Shown: positions 1 to 9,082 of the stretch, in pieces
Layout: the number at the start of each line of letters is the position of its first letter
Position numbering within the stretch: position 1 is the first letter of the stretch
DNA from: Thalassospira sp. HF15
Lineage (GTDB): Bacteria; Pseudomonadota; Alphaproteobacteria; Rhodospirillales; Thalassospiraceae
Reading direction: 5' to 3'
Length of the DNA: 64,000 nt
NCBI RefSeq assembly: GCF_011806525.1
Contig: NZ_JAAVKI010000005.1
Span: forward strand, 248,001 to 312,000
Notes under the pieces: generated by a model
Databases searched by the model: none
The model's input: only the letters and a program-made list of their open reading frames with translations
What the model was told of the DNA's origin: nothing
Program-made: the position numbers and the translations under genes

Positions 1-124
1 GGGCGAACCTGTTGGTATTATGGGTGAAACTGCGCCAAAACTGTATCTGGAGATGCGCCAGGATGGGGAAGCAATCAATCCGCTTCCATGGCTGGCCTCG
101 AAAAACGGCAAGGTAAGTGGATGA
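1..124 (+). CDS. envC: Murein hydrolase activator EnvC, C-terminal end (partial)
   Basis: The reading frame starting at base 2 encodes the last 40 residues of a protein cut by the window edge. The tail contains LYLEMRQDGEAINPLPWL, which resembles the final strand of the degenerate M23 (LytM) domain of EnvC-type proteins, where a strand like LYFEIR is followed by PVNPLPWL. EnvC family proteins are periplasmic activators of amidases that split septal peptidoglycan. The TGA stop overlaps the ATG of the next gene (ATGA), so the two are translationally coupled. The envC-ctpA order is common in Alphaproteobacteria. Only the end is visible, so an M23 paralogue cannot be excluded. Confidence 0.75.
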   Translation, partial: GEPVGIMGETAPKLYLEMRQDGEAINPLPWLASKNGKVSG

Positions 125-1422
125 AAACCTCTCGATTGGCAGTACTCGCACTCGCGACCGGCATGACTCTCGGCCTTGCGTCGCCAGGATTGGCGCAATC
201 TTCAACCTCCTCGGCTGAGACCTATCGCCTGCTCAATCTGTTCGGCGATGTCTTCGAGCAGGTCAAAGGCAAATATGTCGAACAAGTTGATGACAAACAA
301 CTGATCGAAGCGGCCATCAACGGCATGCTGACATCGCTTGATCCGCACTCTTCATATCTGAATATGGATAATTTCGAGGAGATGCAGGTCGATACCCGTG
401 GTGAATTCGGTGGTTTGGGTATCGAAGTCACCATGGAAGACGGCTTTGTCAAAGTCATCGCACCGATCTATGACACACCGGCTGAAAAGGCCGGTCTGCA
501 GCCGGGCGACTTCATCACTCATATCGATGGCACCGCCATTCGCGGCCTGACGCTTAATGATGCGGTCGAAATGATGCGCGGCAAGGTCAATACCGATATT
601 GTCCTGACCATCATCCGCAAGGGCGAACAGGCGCCGTTTGACGTTACCCTGACCCGTGCCGTGATCAAGATCCAGTCGGTCCGCGCCGAACCGAAAGACG
701 ATATCGGCTATATCCGCATCACCAAATTCAATGAACAGACCGCCAGCGGCCTGCAGCGCGCCATTGCCGACATGCGCGAAGAAATCGGCCCGGAGATCAA
801 GGGGCTTGTGATTGACCTGCGCAACAATCCGGGTGGCCTTCTTGATCAGGCGATTTCGGTTTCGGATGCCTTCCTTGATAAGGGCGAAATCGTATCGACC
901 CGTCCGCGCGACACTGAGAATACTGAACGCTACAATGCACGTGCAGGCGATCTCAGCGAAGGCCTGCCGATCGTCGTTCTGATCAATGATGGTTCTGCCT
1001 CGGCATCGGAAATTGTTGCGGGCGCCCTTCAGGATCACCGTCGCGCAGTCATCATGGGCACGCGCAGCTTTGGCAAGGGATCGGTTCAGACCATCCTGCC
1101 GATGCCCGGCAACGTGGCGCTTCGCCTGACCACGGCGCGCTATTATACGCCATCTGGAAAATCCATTCAGGAAGTGGGCATTGTACCGGACATCATTGTT
1201 CCGCAGGCACGTGTCGAAAGCATCGAAGCCGACACCCGTCGCTCTGAAGCGTCCCTCAACGGAGCGCTTCGCAACGAGGACGAAGGCATCACCGATGCGG
1301 AACAGGATGCTAATTCCCGCCGTGACGAGGCCGAACAGCTGGCGATTGACGATTATCAGCTGTCGCGCGCGCTGGACATGATCCGGGGTATTTCCCTGTT
1401 TGGCCCGCGTCCGAATGGATAA
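121..1422 (+). CDS. ctpA: Carboxy-terminal processing protease (S41 family)
   Basis: This is a 433-residue periplasmic serine protease of the CtpA/Prc family, which trims the C-termini of exported proteins. It starts with a signal peptide (MKTSRLAVLALATGMTLGLA, cleavage probably near residue 25), followed by a PDZ domain at about residues 94-165 and the S41 catalytic core. The catalytic dyad is visible as Ser294 in GSASASEI and Lys319 in FGKGSVQ, with Gln323 behind it. I chose the ATG at 121 because the signal peptide begins there and it overlaps the envC stop; an in-frame ATG at 88 would place residues in front of the signal peptide. The last 70 residues are charged and probably disordered. 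Confidence 0.95.
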   Translation: MKTSRLAVLALATGMTLGLASPGLAQSSTSSAETYRLLNLFGDVFEQVKGKYVEQVDDKQLIEAAINGMLTSLDPHSSYLNMDNFEEMQVDTRGEFGGLGIEVTMEDGFVKVIAPIYDTPAEKAGLQPGDFITHIDGTAIRGLTLNDAVEMMRGKVNTDIVLTIIRKGEQAPFDVTLTRAVIKIQSVRAEPKDDIGYIRITKFNEQTASGLQRAIADMREEIGPEIKGLVIDLRNNPGGLLDQAISVSDAFLDKGEIVSTRPRDTENTERYNARAGDLSEGLPIVVLINDGSASASEIVAGALQDHRRAVIMGTRSFGKGSVQTILPMPGNVALRLTTARYYTPSGKSIQEVGIVPDIIVPQARVESIEADTRRSEASLNGALRNEDEGITDAEQDANSRRDEAEQLAIDDYQLSRALDMIRGISLFGPRPNG

Positions 1423-1456
1423 GGTTGGGCCCGGCATCGTGAGAGACTGACTGTTC

Positions 1457-3013
1457 GTGTTCAGGAAAATCCTAAATTCCTTGCCGTTCCGAAAAAAGAA
1501 GAACGGCGATATCGACGGGGAAATGGCCGATGATTTGGCCGACGACCTTGGCGAGGGGATGACTGACGCCGACGACGATGAAGAAGACGTCAATCTTGAT
1601 GACCTGCCCTTTAACGAACTGCCGATCGAGGAACAGTCCAAACGGCTGCCAAAGCGTCCGAAATCGCGGCGCAGCTGGCTGTCGAAGCTGCTGATCATTA
1701 CTCTGTTCCTGTCACCCTTTGGTGCGACAGCGGTCGCGATGATCCCGATCCTTGATCCTGAAACCGGTTGGCGCCTTTTCCATACCGGCGGGCCGGAATC
1801 GACGATGACGGTTCCGGGGACCGAACGTGAACTGCAAGAAGAAATCGCGCGTGGCGTTCAGGATGTTCAGGATCGCGACCGCGCCGCACAGGAAGCTGCG
1901 AACGGTGAAAATGGTGACGGACAGTCTGCCGAGGACATTGCAGGTGACCTTGACGGTGTTTCCGACCTGATCGGCACCCCTGGGGCAACTGATAGCACCG
2001 GTGATAACGCCCCGACCCCCGAAGAACTGGCCGCCCTGATCGAAGAAGAAGGATCACTTGATGATCCGATCGAACCCGATCCCCTGCGCCCGGCCCCGCT
2101 GCCGGGCCTTGATGAGGAAGGCAGCTTTGGCCGCGTGCCGCGCATTGGTGATGATGGCACTACACCGTTTGATGCCTATAAACGCCCGTTCGAACTTCCG
2201 GAAGACACGCCTGTTGTTGCGGTTGTACTGACCGGTGTTGGCTTAAACGATCAGCGCACAGAAACAGCGATCAATGATTTGCCGCTGAATATTTCACTGG
2301 CGATTTCGCCCTATGCCCGCGATCTGCAGACAGTTGCGCGAGATGCGCGCGCCATGGGCCATGAAGTCTTCCTTGAACTTCCGATGGAACCAGCCGACTT
2401 CCCGCTTTCCGACCCCGGCCCGCGTGCACTTCTGACGTCTCTGTCAGAGGGTGAAAACCTTGTCCGTCTGGAATGGCTGCTGGCCCGTTTCCCGGGCTAT
2501 GCGGGACTGGTCAGCCGTCAGGGATCAAAGTTTGGCAGCCTTGATAGCGCCATTCGCCCGGTAATCGAATTCATCTCGCGGACCGGTCTGATGTATATCG
2601 AAGGATCAGGCAGTGGCGTTGCCAGCTATGGCGCGCAATTGGCCGCAAACGCTGGCAGCCCGAATGCGATTGGCAATGTGATCATTGATGACACGCCAAG
2701 CCGCCGCCAAATCGACAGGCGATTGGCGGAACTGGTCGAGATCGCCAAACGCGAAGGCGTTGCCGTCGGGATTGCGCAATCCTATCCGGTAACGATCCAG
2801 CGTCTGCGCAACTGGGCCTTCCGCCTGAAACGCCAGGGCGTAGTTCTGGTGCCGGTCAGTGCCGTTTCTGGCCAACAGGTCCCGGAACAGTCAGCCGACG
2901 AGGCCGAAGCTGCGCGCCTTGAAGCCGAAGAACGCGAACGCGAAGCGATGGCCGAACAAGCCGCCCAGGAAGAAGAAAACGCCGAGCCCGCCAACACAAT
3001 CGAGAACGAGTGA
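1457..3013 (+). CDS. Divergent polysaccharide deacetylase family protein (YibQ/DUF610-like)
   Basis: A 518-residue protein with an acidic cytoplasmic N-terminus, one membrane segment at about residues 76-98 (KLLIITLFLSPFGATAVAMI), an Asp/Glu-rich linker, and a C-terminal domain from about residue 235. That domain carries the pattern of the divergent polysaccharide deacetylase family: VVAVVLTGVGLN, LAISPYARDL, EVFLELPMEP and VIIDDTPSRR. The family is NodB-like but often lacks the full catalytic set; its substrate is unknown. The extreme C-terminus is an Ala/Glu coiled-coil-like tail. The start is GTG with no strong ribosome binding site, so an internal ATG at codon 24 is possible. It sits between ctpA and rppH, the usual alphaproteobacterial neighbourhood. 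Confidence 0.85.
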   Translation: MFRKILNSLPFRKKKNGDIDGEMADDLADDLGEGMTDADDDEEDVNLDDLPFNELPIEEQSKRLPKRPKSRRSWLSKLLIITLFLSPFGATAVAMIPILDPETGWRLFHTGGPESTMTVPGTERELQEEIARGVQDVQDRDRAAQEAANGENGDGQSAEDIAGDLDGVSDLIGTPGATDSTGDNAPTPEELAALIEEEGSLDDPIEPDPLRPAPLPGLDEEGSFGRVPRIGDDGTTPFDAYKRPFELPEDTPVVAVVLTGVGLNDQRTETAINDLPLNISLAISPYARDLQTVARDARAMGHEVFLELPMEPADFPLSDPGPRALLTSLSEGENLVRLEWLLARFPGYAGLVSRQGSKFGSLDSAIRPVIEFISRTGLMYIEGSGSGVASYGAQLAANAGSPNAIGNVIIDDTPSRRQIDRRLAELVEIAKREGVAVGIAQSYPVTIQRLRNWAFRLKRQGVVLVPVSAVSGQQVPEQSADEAEAARLEAEEREREAMAEQAAQEEENAEPANTIENE

Positions 3014-3050
3014 CAGATGCCGGACCCCGGCCCGTCCGTCAGGAGAAATC

Positions 3051-3596
3051 ATGGCAAAGAAGTCCGATAAACCCAAAAAGACGGAAACCGTTACCCCTGA
3101 TAAAGTCACGGCAGAGGATCTTCCCTATCGTCCGTGCGTCGGCATTGCCCTGTTTAATGCTGACGGGCTTGTCTGGATGGGCAACCGGTTCGGGTTCGAA
3201 GGTGCCTGGCAGTTACCCCAGGGCGGCATCGATGATGGTGAAACCCCGGTCGAGGCCGCCATGCGCGAACTCAAGGAAGAAATTGGTACCGATAAAGCCG
3301 AAATCGTGGCCGAAACACCAAGCTGGCTGACCTATGACTTGCCAAAACATCTGATTGGTAAGGCGTTTAAGGGCAAGTATCGTGGCCAGAAGCAGAAATG
3401 GTTTGCCATGCGCTTCACCGGCAAGGACAAACACATCAATATTGATGTACCGCATCCAGAGTTCGATAGCTGGCGCTGGAACGATTTGGCGACGCTACCC
3501 GATCTGATCGTGCCATTCAAAAGACCGGTTTATTTGCAAATTGCCGCTGAATTTCATGATATACCGCAAAGAATTCGCGACATGAGTCAGTCATAA
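3051..3596 (+). CDS. rppH: RNA 5'-pyrophosphohydrolase (Nudix)
   Basis: A 181-residue Nudix hydrolase that removes pyrophosphate from 5'-triphosphorylated mRNA and so triggers decay. The Nudix box spans residues 58-80, with the pattern G-x5-E-x7-REL-x-EE-x-G fully conserved. The flanking YRPCVGIALFN and GAWQLPQGG are typical of RppH rather than of other Nudix enzymes. The ATG at 3051 is preceded by AGGAG at good spacing; upstream in-frame codons overlap the previous gene and are unlikely. The lysine-rich first 20 residues are an N-terminal extension compared with E. coli RppH. Confidence 0.93.
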   Translation: MAKKSDKPKKTETVTPDKVTAEDLPYRPCVGIALFNADGLVWMGNRFGFEGAWQLPQGGIDDGETPVEAAMRELKEEIGTDKAEIVAETPSWLTYDLPKHLIGKAFKGKYRGQKQKWFAMRFTGKDKHINIDVPHPEFDSWRWNDLATLPDLIVPFKRPVYLQIAAEFHDIPQRIRDMSQS

Positions 3597-3674
3597 GATG
3601 ACTTTTGCGGTTTGATCGCAGCTCAGTTTTCGCTAAATTTGAATAACAAACATTCGGCTTAGAGGAGTTCCAGC

Positions 3675-3863
3675 ATGGGTATGGATCGGTTGATCTTTGG
3701 TGTTCTGACCATCGTGGTCGGTCTTTTCGGCCTGTTTTATGCGTCAGGTTCGCACGATGGCTATTCCTATTTTGTCGGCCTTGCCCTGTTCTTTGGCGCC
3801 GTACTGTTCATGTTCCAGCTGATCAAGGGCCATTATGACCAGCTTGAAGCTGCTGATCACTGA
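3675..3863 (+). CDS. Small two-helix membrane protein, unknown function
   Basis: A 62-residue protein with AGAGGAG ribosome binding sequence just before the ATG. Two hydrophobic segments (about residues 5-23 and 31-50) are separated by a short polar turn, SGSHDGYS, and a charged tail follows. No known family is recognised. It follows rppH by about 80 bp and is followed by two hairpins, so it may be the last gene of the envC-ctpA-yibQ-rppH transcript or have its own promoter. Confidence 0.7.
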   Translation: MGMDRLIFGVLTIVVGLFGLFYASGSHDGYSYFVGLALFFGAVLFMFQLIKGHYDQLEAADH

Positions 3864-3894
3864 TCGCTAAGGTGATTTAAGGTCCGGTTTGCTG

Positions 3895-3945
3895 CGCCCC
3901 GTTCTTTGGTTCGGGGCGTAAGTCTTTGAGGTTTCATCACCTCAA
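3895..3945 (+). terminator. Two tandem hairpins, possible transcription end
   Basis: CGCCCCG (3895-3901) pairs with CGGGGCG (3912-3918). TTGAGGT (3926-3932) pairs with ACCTCAA (3939-3945). There is no clear T-run after either hairpin, so this may be a weak terminator, an mRNA 3' stabiliser or a protein site. Confidence 0.4.
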
Positions 3946-3984
3946 TGCTTCAAACGACTCCCGAAACGCGATAAGAGTCTCCCC

Positions 3985-4791
3985 ATGAGCAATACACATT
4001 GGGACCCTGCCCGTTACGGTTTGTTTGGCAATGAGCGCCTGCGACCGGCCATCGATCTGATTTCACGTTTGCCCAAACCGGCGAACGGGTTTTCTCCCCG
4101 CAATATTGTCGATCTTGGCTGTGGTCCGGGATCGGTAACTGCCGTCCTCGCAGATGCCTATGGCGCTGGCACGGCGGGCGGGCCAAGCATCGTCGGGGTC
4201 GATTCTTCTGACGAAATGCTGAAAACCGCGCGCGAACGCGACGAAAATATCACATGGCAAAAGGCCGACATTGCCGACTGGCAGCCTGATGAACCGGTTG
4301 ATCTGCTGTTTTCCAACGCAGCGCTGCACTGGGTGCCAGATCACTCAAAGCTTTTCCCGCGGCTTCTTGAACATTTGCGCCCAGGCGGCATGATCGCCAT
4401 TCAGGTGCCCAACAACTTCCTTGCCCCCAGCCACCAACTTATCGGAGAAGCAGGCATGGATTGGCGCAAGGAAGTGGCAACCGCAATGCATGCGGCACGT
4501 ATCATGCGTCCGGGTGATTATTTCGATGTCTTGGCCCCCGTCTGCGATGACATCGACCTGTGGCAAACCCAATATTGCCATGTCCTGACCGGACCAGATG
4601 CTGTGTATAACTGGACCAGTTCAACCATCCTGCGCCCGGTCATGGACGCGCTGCCGGATGACGAAGCCCGCGAAAAATTCACCACGAAATACAAGGAACG
4701 CCTTAATCAGGTTTATCCTTCACGTGATGACGGACGGACGCTGTTCCCTTTCAACCGACTGTTCATGATCGCCCGCAAGAAATCCGGATAA
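3985..4791 (+). CDS. tam: Trans-aconitate 2-methyltransferase
   Basis: A 268-residue SAM-dependent methyltransferase that esterifies trans-aconitate, a spontaneous and inhibitory isomer of the TCA intermediate cis-aconitate. The N-terminus WDPARYGLFGNERLRPA is characteristic of Tam. The SAM-binding motif I is VDLGCGPGSVT near residue 42, and DLLFSNAALHWVPDH marks motif IV and its Tam-type extension. The length matches the family (about 255-260) closely. It is cytoplasmic and is followed 34 bp later by an alpha/beta hydrolase on the same strand. Confidence 0.92.
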   Translation: MSNTHWDPARYGLFGNERLRPAIDLISRLPKPANGFSPRNIVDLGCGPGSVTAVLADAYGAGTAGGPSIVGVDSSDEMLKTARERDENITWQKADIADWQPDEPVDLLFSNAALHWVPDHSKLFPRLLEHLRPGGMIAIQVPNNFLAPSHQLIGEAGMDWRKEVATAMHAARIMRPGDYFDVLAPVCDDIDLWQTQYCHVLTGPDAVYNWTSSTILRPVMDALPDDEAREKFTTKYKERLNQVYPSRDDGRTLFPFNRLFMIARKKSG

Positions 4792-4825
4792 CGATCAACC
4801 AGATATCCCTGACAAGGAGCGCCCC

Positions 4826-5671
4826 ATGGCGGACTTTCGCGAACATTTCGTCAAATGCTGCGGTTATGAGGTTCACGTCAGGGCATGGGGCGATCCGACC
4901 AAGCGGCCACTTCTGATGATCCACGGACTTGCCCGTCTGGCAGATGACTTTGACCATGTCGCCCCGCATTTCACTGATCAGTATTACGTCCTGTGCCCGT
5001 CGATGATCGGGCGCGGGTTTTCTGGCTGGGCGCACGATCCTGACGCGGAATATACCGTTCCCTTCTATGTCGCGCAGATGTTTGAACTGCTCGATCATTT
5101 CAACATCGATACCTGTGACTGGATCGGAACATCCATGGGCGGCCTGATTGGGCTATATGCCACGACCGAAGTCGCCGGACGCATCGAACGGCTGGTGCTG
5201 AATGACATTGGCCCGGAACTTGATCCGAATGCGGTTGCGCGCATCAAATCCTATGTCGGGGCCTCACCAGAATTCGAAACCATCGACGAGGTCGAACAGC
5301 TTGTTCGGTTGGTTTATGCCTCTTTCGGGGTCGCCGATGACGCCACATGGGCATTTTTGGCATCAAGGTCAGTACGCCGCCTGCCGAATGGTAACTTCAT
5401 GATGCATTACGATCCGGAAGTGATGCGGGTCTTTGCCGAACATATTGATTCTTTTGACGCATGGGCCGAATTCGAAGCCCTCCCCTGCCCTGTCATGCTG
5501 ATCAGCGGCGAACAATCCGACCTGATTCCCAAGGCAATTGTCGACAAGATGAAGCAGAAAAAACCGGAAATGCCGGTTTTTGCAGTGGCGAACTGCGGAC
5601 ACGCACCCCATCTGAATGATAAAGCGCAAGTCGACGCAATCCGGGACTTTCTGAGCAAAAGCACATCCTGA
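4826..5671 (+). CDS. Alpha/beta hydrolase
   Basis: A 281-residue alpha/beta-fold hydrolase of unknown substrate. The oxyanion strand MIHGLARLADDF is at about residues 31-42, the nucleophile elbow is GTSMGG with Ser103, and the catalytic His is His259 in NCGHAPHLND. The acid is probably the Asp in ISGEQSDLIP. There is no signal peptide, so it is cytoplasmic. AAGGAG precedes the ATG. It probably shares a transcript with tam, but this does not tell the substrate; esterase or C-C hydrolase activity are both possible. Confidence 0.88.
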   Translation: MADFREHFVKCCGYEVHVRAWGDPTKRPLLMIHGLARLADDFDHVAPHFTDQYYVLCPSMIGRGFSGWAHDPDAEYTVPFYVAQMFELLDHFNIDTCDWIGTSMGGLIGLYATTEVAGRIERLVLNDIGPELDPNAVARIKSYVGASPEFETIDEVEQLVRLVYASFGVADDATWAFLASRSVRRLPNGNFMMHYDPEVMRVFAEHIDSFDAWAEFEALPCPVMLISGEQSDLIPKAIVDKMKQKKPEMPVFAVANCGHAPHLNDKAQVDAIRDFLSKSTS

Positions 5672-5744
5672 TCGGCCAAGGCCCGATCACACAGAAGATG
5701 TCGTCACGCCATAAAATCCCGTCCGTCATGAATCCAGCGATCAT

Positions 5745-5800
5745 TTGCTGCGCGCCAAGAACGCAGCAAGGGTTCAACGGTTGTTGGTTGGGACCAACAA
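5745..5800. repeat. Two adjacent inverted repeats in the intergenic region
   Basis: TTGCTGCG (5745-5752) pairs with CGCAGCAA (5762-5769), and TTGTTGGT (5781-5788) pairs with ACCAACAA (5793-5800). They lie between the hydrolase gene and the exported-protein gene. There is no T-run, so an mRNA end structure or an operator are both possible. Nothing else is visible in the 219-bp gap. Confidence 0.45.
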
Positions 5801-5890
5801 AATCATACCATTCAAGCGTCCGGTACAGGATGCAGTCTGGCCGTTGCCTCGATTTCCGTGGTTGTTCAATCACCTGTGGGCACAGGCGAC

Positions 5891-6568
5891 ATGACAAAGC
5901 TGTATTGGTTAGTTCGGGTCAAAAGTATCAAGACCCTGACGTTTCTGATGACCTTGCTGATCGCGGGTCTGGTTCAGAGCCCCCTTGTCATGGCCCAATC
6001 ACTTGAAACTGATCCTGCTTCGCCACCAGCCATTCAACTGGTCCCGGGCGGCAGTGCCTTTGGTCCCGGGGGGATTCGCACCGCCAATCCGACCGGCTTT
6101 GATCGCGATTTCACCCCGTCTGCACGGTATGGCATCACGCTGAACCCGGATGCCAACGCGCCCGATGACCCGGCGCAATACTGGCTTGAATTCGGGGGTG
6201 CGCCGCGCGCAGATCACGGCATGAATGCCCGGATCGGCCTTGGCTATTCCCCATCCCCTGATCTCGGCTTTTCACTGGGGCCGTTCGTTGATCTTGATGC
6301 CGCAGCACCCGGCACGGTTGGCGTGTATCAAACCGATCCGTTCGGGACACAGCGCCCCATGCGTCCGGGCTTTGGTCACTCTTCCACAGGAATTACCCAT
6401 GATGCCGGGCTTGCCGGGTCGCTATCCTATATGCCGCTTGAAGATATCTGGATCGGCCTGCATGGCACGCTTTCGCGCGATCTCAGCACCCAGAACCCCG
6501 AAGACGGACTGCTTGACGGGATTGATGCCATGTTGGGTCTGACGGCACGTTATCGCATTGAATTCTGA
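5891..6568 (+). CDS. Exported protein, probable small outer-membrane beta-barrel
   Basis: A 225-residue protein of unknown function. The N-terminus has a signal peptide ending near VMAQS. The mature part is rich in Gly, Pro, Asp and aromatic residues with alternating segments such as ARIGLGYSPSPDLGFSLG and IWIGLHGTLSRDL. It ends in LTARYRIEF, a terminal Phe with alternating hydrophobic residues, which is the signature of the last beta-strand recognised by the BAM machinery. No named family is recognised. I used the ATG at 5891; an in-frame GTG at 5858 has no ribosome binding site. A periplasmic non-barrel protein is the alternative. Confidence 0.7.
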   Translation: MTKLYWLVRVKSIKTLTFLMTLLIAGLVQSPLVMAQSLETDPASPPAIQLVPGGSAFGPGGIRTANPTGFDRDFTPSARYGITLNPDANAPDDPAQYWLEFGGAPRADHGMNARIGLGYSPSPDLGFSLGPFVDLDAAAPGTVGVYQTDPFGTQRPMRPGFGHSSTGITHDAGLAGSLSYMPLEDIWIGLHGTLSRDLSTQNPEDGLLDGIDAMLGLTARYRIEF

Positions 6569-6686
6569 TCACGTAACTTCGTCCGACTTGCTGACTTCGC
6601 GGCCAGTTCCCGATTCTGCTGTTGCACCGGGCTGGCAGTCCTGTATGACTGTTTGATAAGGAAACCAAAGGGACATTCAGACGCGC

Positions 6687-7673
6687 ATGAGCCATTCGCT
6701 CCCCCCTGAACATGCTGTGCTTGGTGCACCGTTCGATGCTTGCAACGAACTGGCCGCAGCAAAGAATGCCAACCTGTACCGCGCGGCCATGCGCCTTTCG
6801 CCTGAACGGCAACGTTTCTTTCTGGCGGCTTATGCATCCATGCGCGTGATTGACGACATCGTCGATGATGGCTTCCTTGAACTCCCTGATGCCCAGCGCG
6901 ATGCTGAACGTGAAAACGTCCTTGAAACCATTCATCAATGGCAGACCCAGATCATTTCCGCCAAGGCGGATGTTGATAATCCACTGCCCAATCATGGCCC
7001 ACTTGAACAGCCGGTCTACGACGCGCTGCGTCTGACGCTGGGGCGTAGCGATCTGCCTGCAGATCCCTGGATTGAACTGGCAGATGCGTTGCATCGCGAC
7101 ATCGCGGAAGAACCGATGGATGAATGGGATGATTTCATCGCCTATTGCGAGGGTGCGACTGCGGCGCCGGCATCGATTTTTGTTTATCTGCTTTCAGCAC
7201 GCCATGATTCGGAAATCGGCTATACCTCGCCGCTGACCAATCCCCCGATCTATCACGCGCGCGACATGGCGATCTTTTGCTATATCATTCACATCCTGCG
7301 CGACCTGCCCGACGATATCAAAGGTCCGGATCGCCTTGTGACCATCCCGTCTGAAATGCTGATCGCGGCTGACATCACCTTGGGCGAGATCCGCAACGCC
7401 ATCGGTCAGGCCAAATACGAAGACCTCGATTACCTTGGCAAGATCATGCTCGAACACGCGTGGGAGCATTTCGAAACAGGTCAGGCCAGATCCAGTGAAC
7501 TTCTGTCAGTCCTTGATACTGACGAGGCCGATACCCTGTCCCGCCTGTTCACGGTTTATATCGAACTGGGCAGTGCCATGATGGAAGACGGGTATGCAGG
7601 CTTCCTGAAGAACCGCGACGAGATCATGAAAAACACGGCGCAAAACAGCCTGCCTGACGTCAAAAAGGACTAA
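6687..7673 (+). CDS. Squalene/phytoene synthase family protein
   Basis: A 328-residue helical prenyl-condensing family protein. The first Asp-rich motif is DDIVDD at residues 56-61, with ANLYRAAMRLSPE before it in the place of the usual FYPASRLLP. The second Asp region is LRDLPDDIKGPDRL near residue 211. Family members condense two farnesyl- or geranylgeranyl-diphosphate molecules, for example in hopanoid or carotenoid synthesis. No hpn or crt genes are beside it, so the product cannot be named. Both Asp motifs differ somewhat from HpnC/HpnD, so a diverged or non-classical member is possible. Confidence 0.82.
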   Translation: MSHSLPPEHAVLGAPFDACNELAAAKNANLYRAAMRLSPERQRFFLAAYASMRVIDDIVDDGFLELPDAQRDAERENVLETIHQWQTQIISAKADVDNPLPNHGPLEQPVYDALRLTLGRSDLPADPWIELADALHRDIAEEPMDEWDDFIAYCEGATAAPASIFVYLLSARHDSEIGYTSPLTNPPIYHARDMAIFCYIIHILRDLPDDIKGPDRLVTIPSEMLIAADITLGEIRNAIGQAKYEDLDYLGKIMLEHAWEHFETGQARSSELLSVLDTDEADTLSRLFTVYIELGSAMMEDGYAGFLKNRDEIMKNTAQNSLPDVKKD

Positions 7674-7696
7674 GTCCGACCCGAACCAGACAAAAG

Positions 7697-7730
7697 AAAA
7701 CCCCGCCAGCTTGGCGGGGTTTTCTGTTTT
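7697..7730. terminator. Bidirectional intrinsic terminator
   Basis: A perfect 12-bp stem: AAAACCCCGCCA (7697-7708) pairs with TGGCGGGGTTTT (7712-7723), followed by a T-rich tract. It lies between two convergent genes and has A- and T-runs on both sides, so it can serve both the synthase gene and pgk. Confidence 0.92.
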
Positions 7731-7747
7731 TTCTGACGCCAGAAGGC

Positions 7748-8944
7748 CTAGCTGGCGCGAAGCGCCGCCACCCCTGGAAGGGTTTTACCTTCCAGCCATT
7801 CCAGGAACGCGCCGCCAGCAGTCGAGACATAGGAAAATGCCTGATCAGAATCGGCATGACGCAGGGCTGCGACCGTGTCGCCACCCCCGGCAACCGACAG
7901 CAGCTTGCCCGCCTTGGTCAGTGCAGCCGCATGCTGGGCAACCGAAACAGTTGCAGTGTCAAACGGCGTGATTTCAAACGCACCCAGCGGACCGTTCCAG
8001 ACCAGTGTTTCACACGACTCCAGACGCTTATTAAGATCCTCGATCGTTGCCGGACCAGCATCAAGGATCATACCGTCTGCCGGGACATCATTGATGTCAG
8101 AAACATCATGTGGCGCATTGGCGGCAAATTCCTTGGCGACCAGACCGTCAACCGGCAGAACGATTTCGCAATTGGCGGCTTCGGCTTTCTTGAAAATCGC
8201 GCGCGCAGTTTCAAGCAGGTCATGCTCGCACAGTGACTTGCCAACATTCACACCCTTGGCCGCCAGGAACGTGTTGGCCATGCCACCGCCAATGACCAGC
8301 TGATCAACCTTGGCAACCAGGTTGCCCAGAAGATCAAGTTTGGTGGAGATCTTTGCGCCACCAACAATCGCCATCACCGGATGTTTCGGTGCTTCCAGCG
8401 CATTGCCAAGTGCTTCGAGTTCAGCCTGCATCAAACGACCGGCATAAGCCGGAAGAGCACGCGCCAGTCCCTCGGTCGAGGCGTGCGCGCGGTGCGCACA
8501 GGAAAACGCATCATTGACATACATGTCGCCAAGTTTGGCCAGTTCAGCCACAAAATCCGGATCGTTCTTTTCCTCTTCGCCGTGATAGCGCAGGTTTTCC
8601 AGAAGGGCGATTTCACCGTCTTTCAGGCTATTGACCACGCTTGCCGCCGCATCACCGATGCAGTCATCGGCGAATTTCACCGGACGACCAAGCTGCTTGG
8701 AAAGTGCTTCGGCCACCGGTTTCAGGCTCATTTCCGGAACGCGCGCACCCTTCGGACGACCGAAATGGGTAATCACCACCAGTTTCGCCCCGGCATCAGC
8801 CAGTTCGATCAGACCCGGCACGGTGCGGTCAATACGAGTCGTATCGCCAACAACCCCATCCTTCATCGGAACGTTAAGATCAGCGCGCAGCAAAACGCGC
8901 TTGCCAGCGACATTGACACCGTCAAGCGTATTGAAGTCAGCCAT
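7748..8944 (-). CDS. pgk: Phosphoglycerate kinase
   Basis: A 398-residue cytoplasmic glycolytic and gluconeogenic enzyme that interconverts 1,3-bisphosphoglycerate plus ADP with 3-phosphoglycerate plus ATP. Family signatures are [14 protein letters not shown] near the N-terminus, the substrate-binding THFGRPKG, the hinge region [12 protein letters not shown], and the C-terminal nucleotide site [11 protein letters not shown]. The length is normal for bacterial Pgk. It is followed by a strong bidirectional terminator and preceded by 138 bp without a gene; dapF lies upstream on the same strand. Confidence 0.97.
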   Translation of the reverse strand: MADFNTLDGVNVAGKRVLLRADLNVPMKDGVVGDTTRIDRTVPGLIELADAGAKLVVITHFGRPKGARVPEMSLKPVAEALSKQLGRPVKFADDCIGDAAASVVNSLKDGEIALLENLRYHGEEEKNDPDFVAELAKLGDMYVNDAFSCAHRAHASTEGLARALPAYAGRLMQAELEALGNALEAPKHPVMAIVGGAKISTKLDLLGNLVAKVDQLVIGGGMANTFLAAKGVNVGKSLCEHDLLETARAIFKKAEAANCEIVLPVDGLVAKEFAANAPHDVSDINDVPADGMILDAGPATIEDLNKRLESCETLVWNGPLGAFEITPFDTATVSVAQHAAALTKAGKLLSVAGGGDTVAALRHADSDQAFSYVSTAGGAFLEWLEGKTLPGVAALRAS

Positions 8945-9082
8945 TATCTGAACCTGCTTTTGAGTTTTACAAAAGACGGGATTGGGTGTCCCGACATGGA
9001 TTGAACCAAATCCTGATGCGCCCTTTTTTGCCCGATCAGCGCAACCGACGCAAGGCCGTATCAGGCCCGCAAAAATACCTGA

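Noticed and set aside
352-1698. A 448-codon open frame on the minus strand across ctpA
   Set aside because: Antisense to ctpA, whose signal peptide, PDZ domain and catalytic residues are clear.
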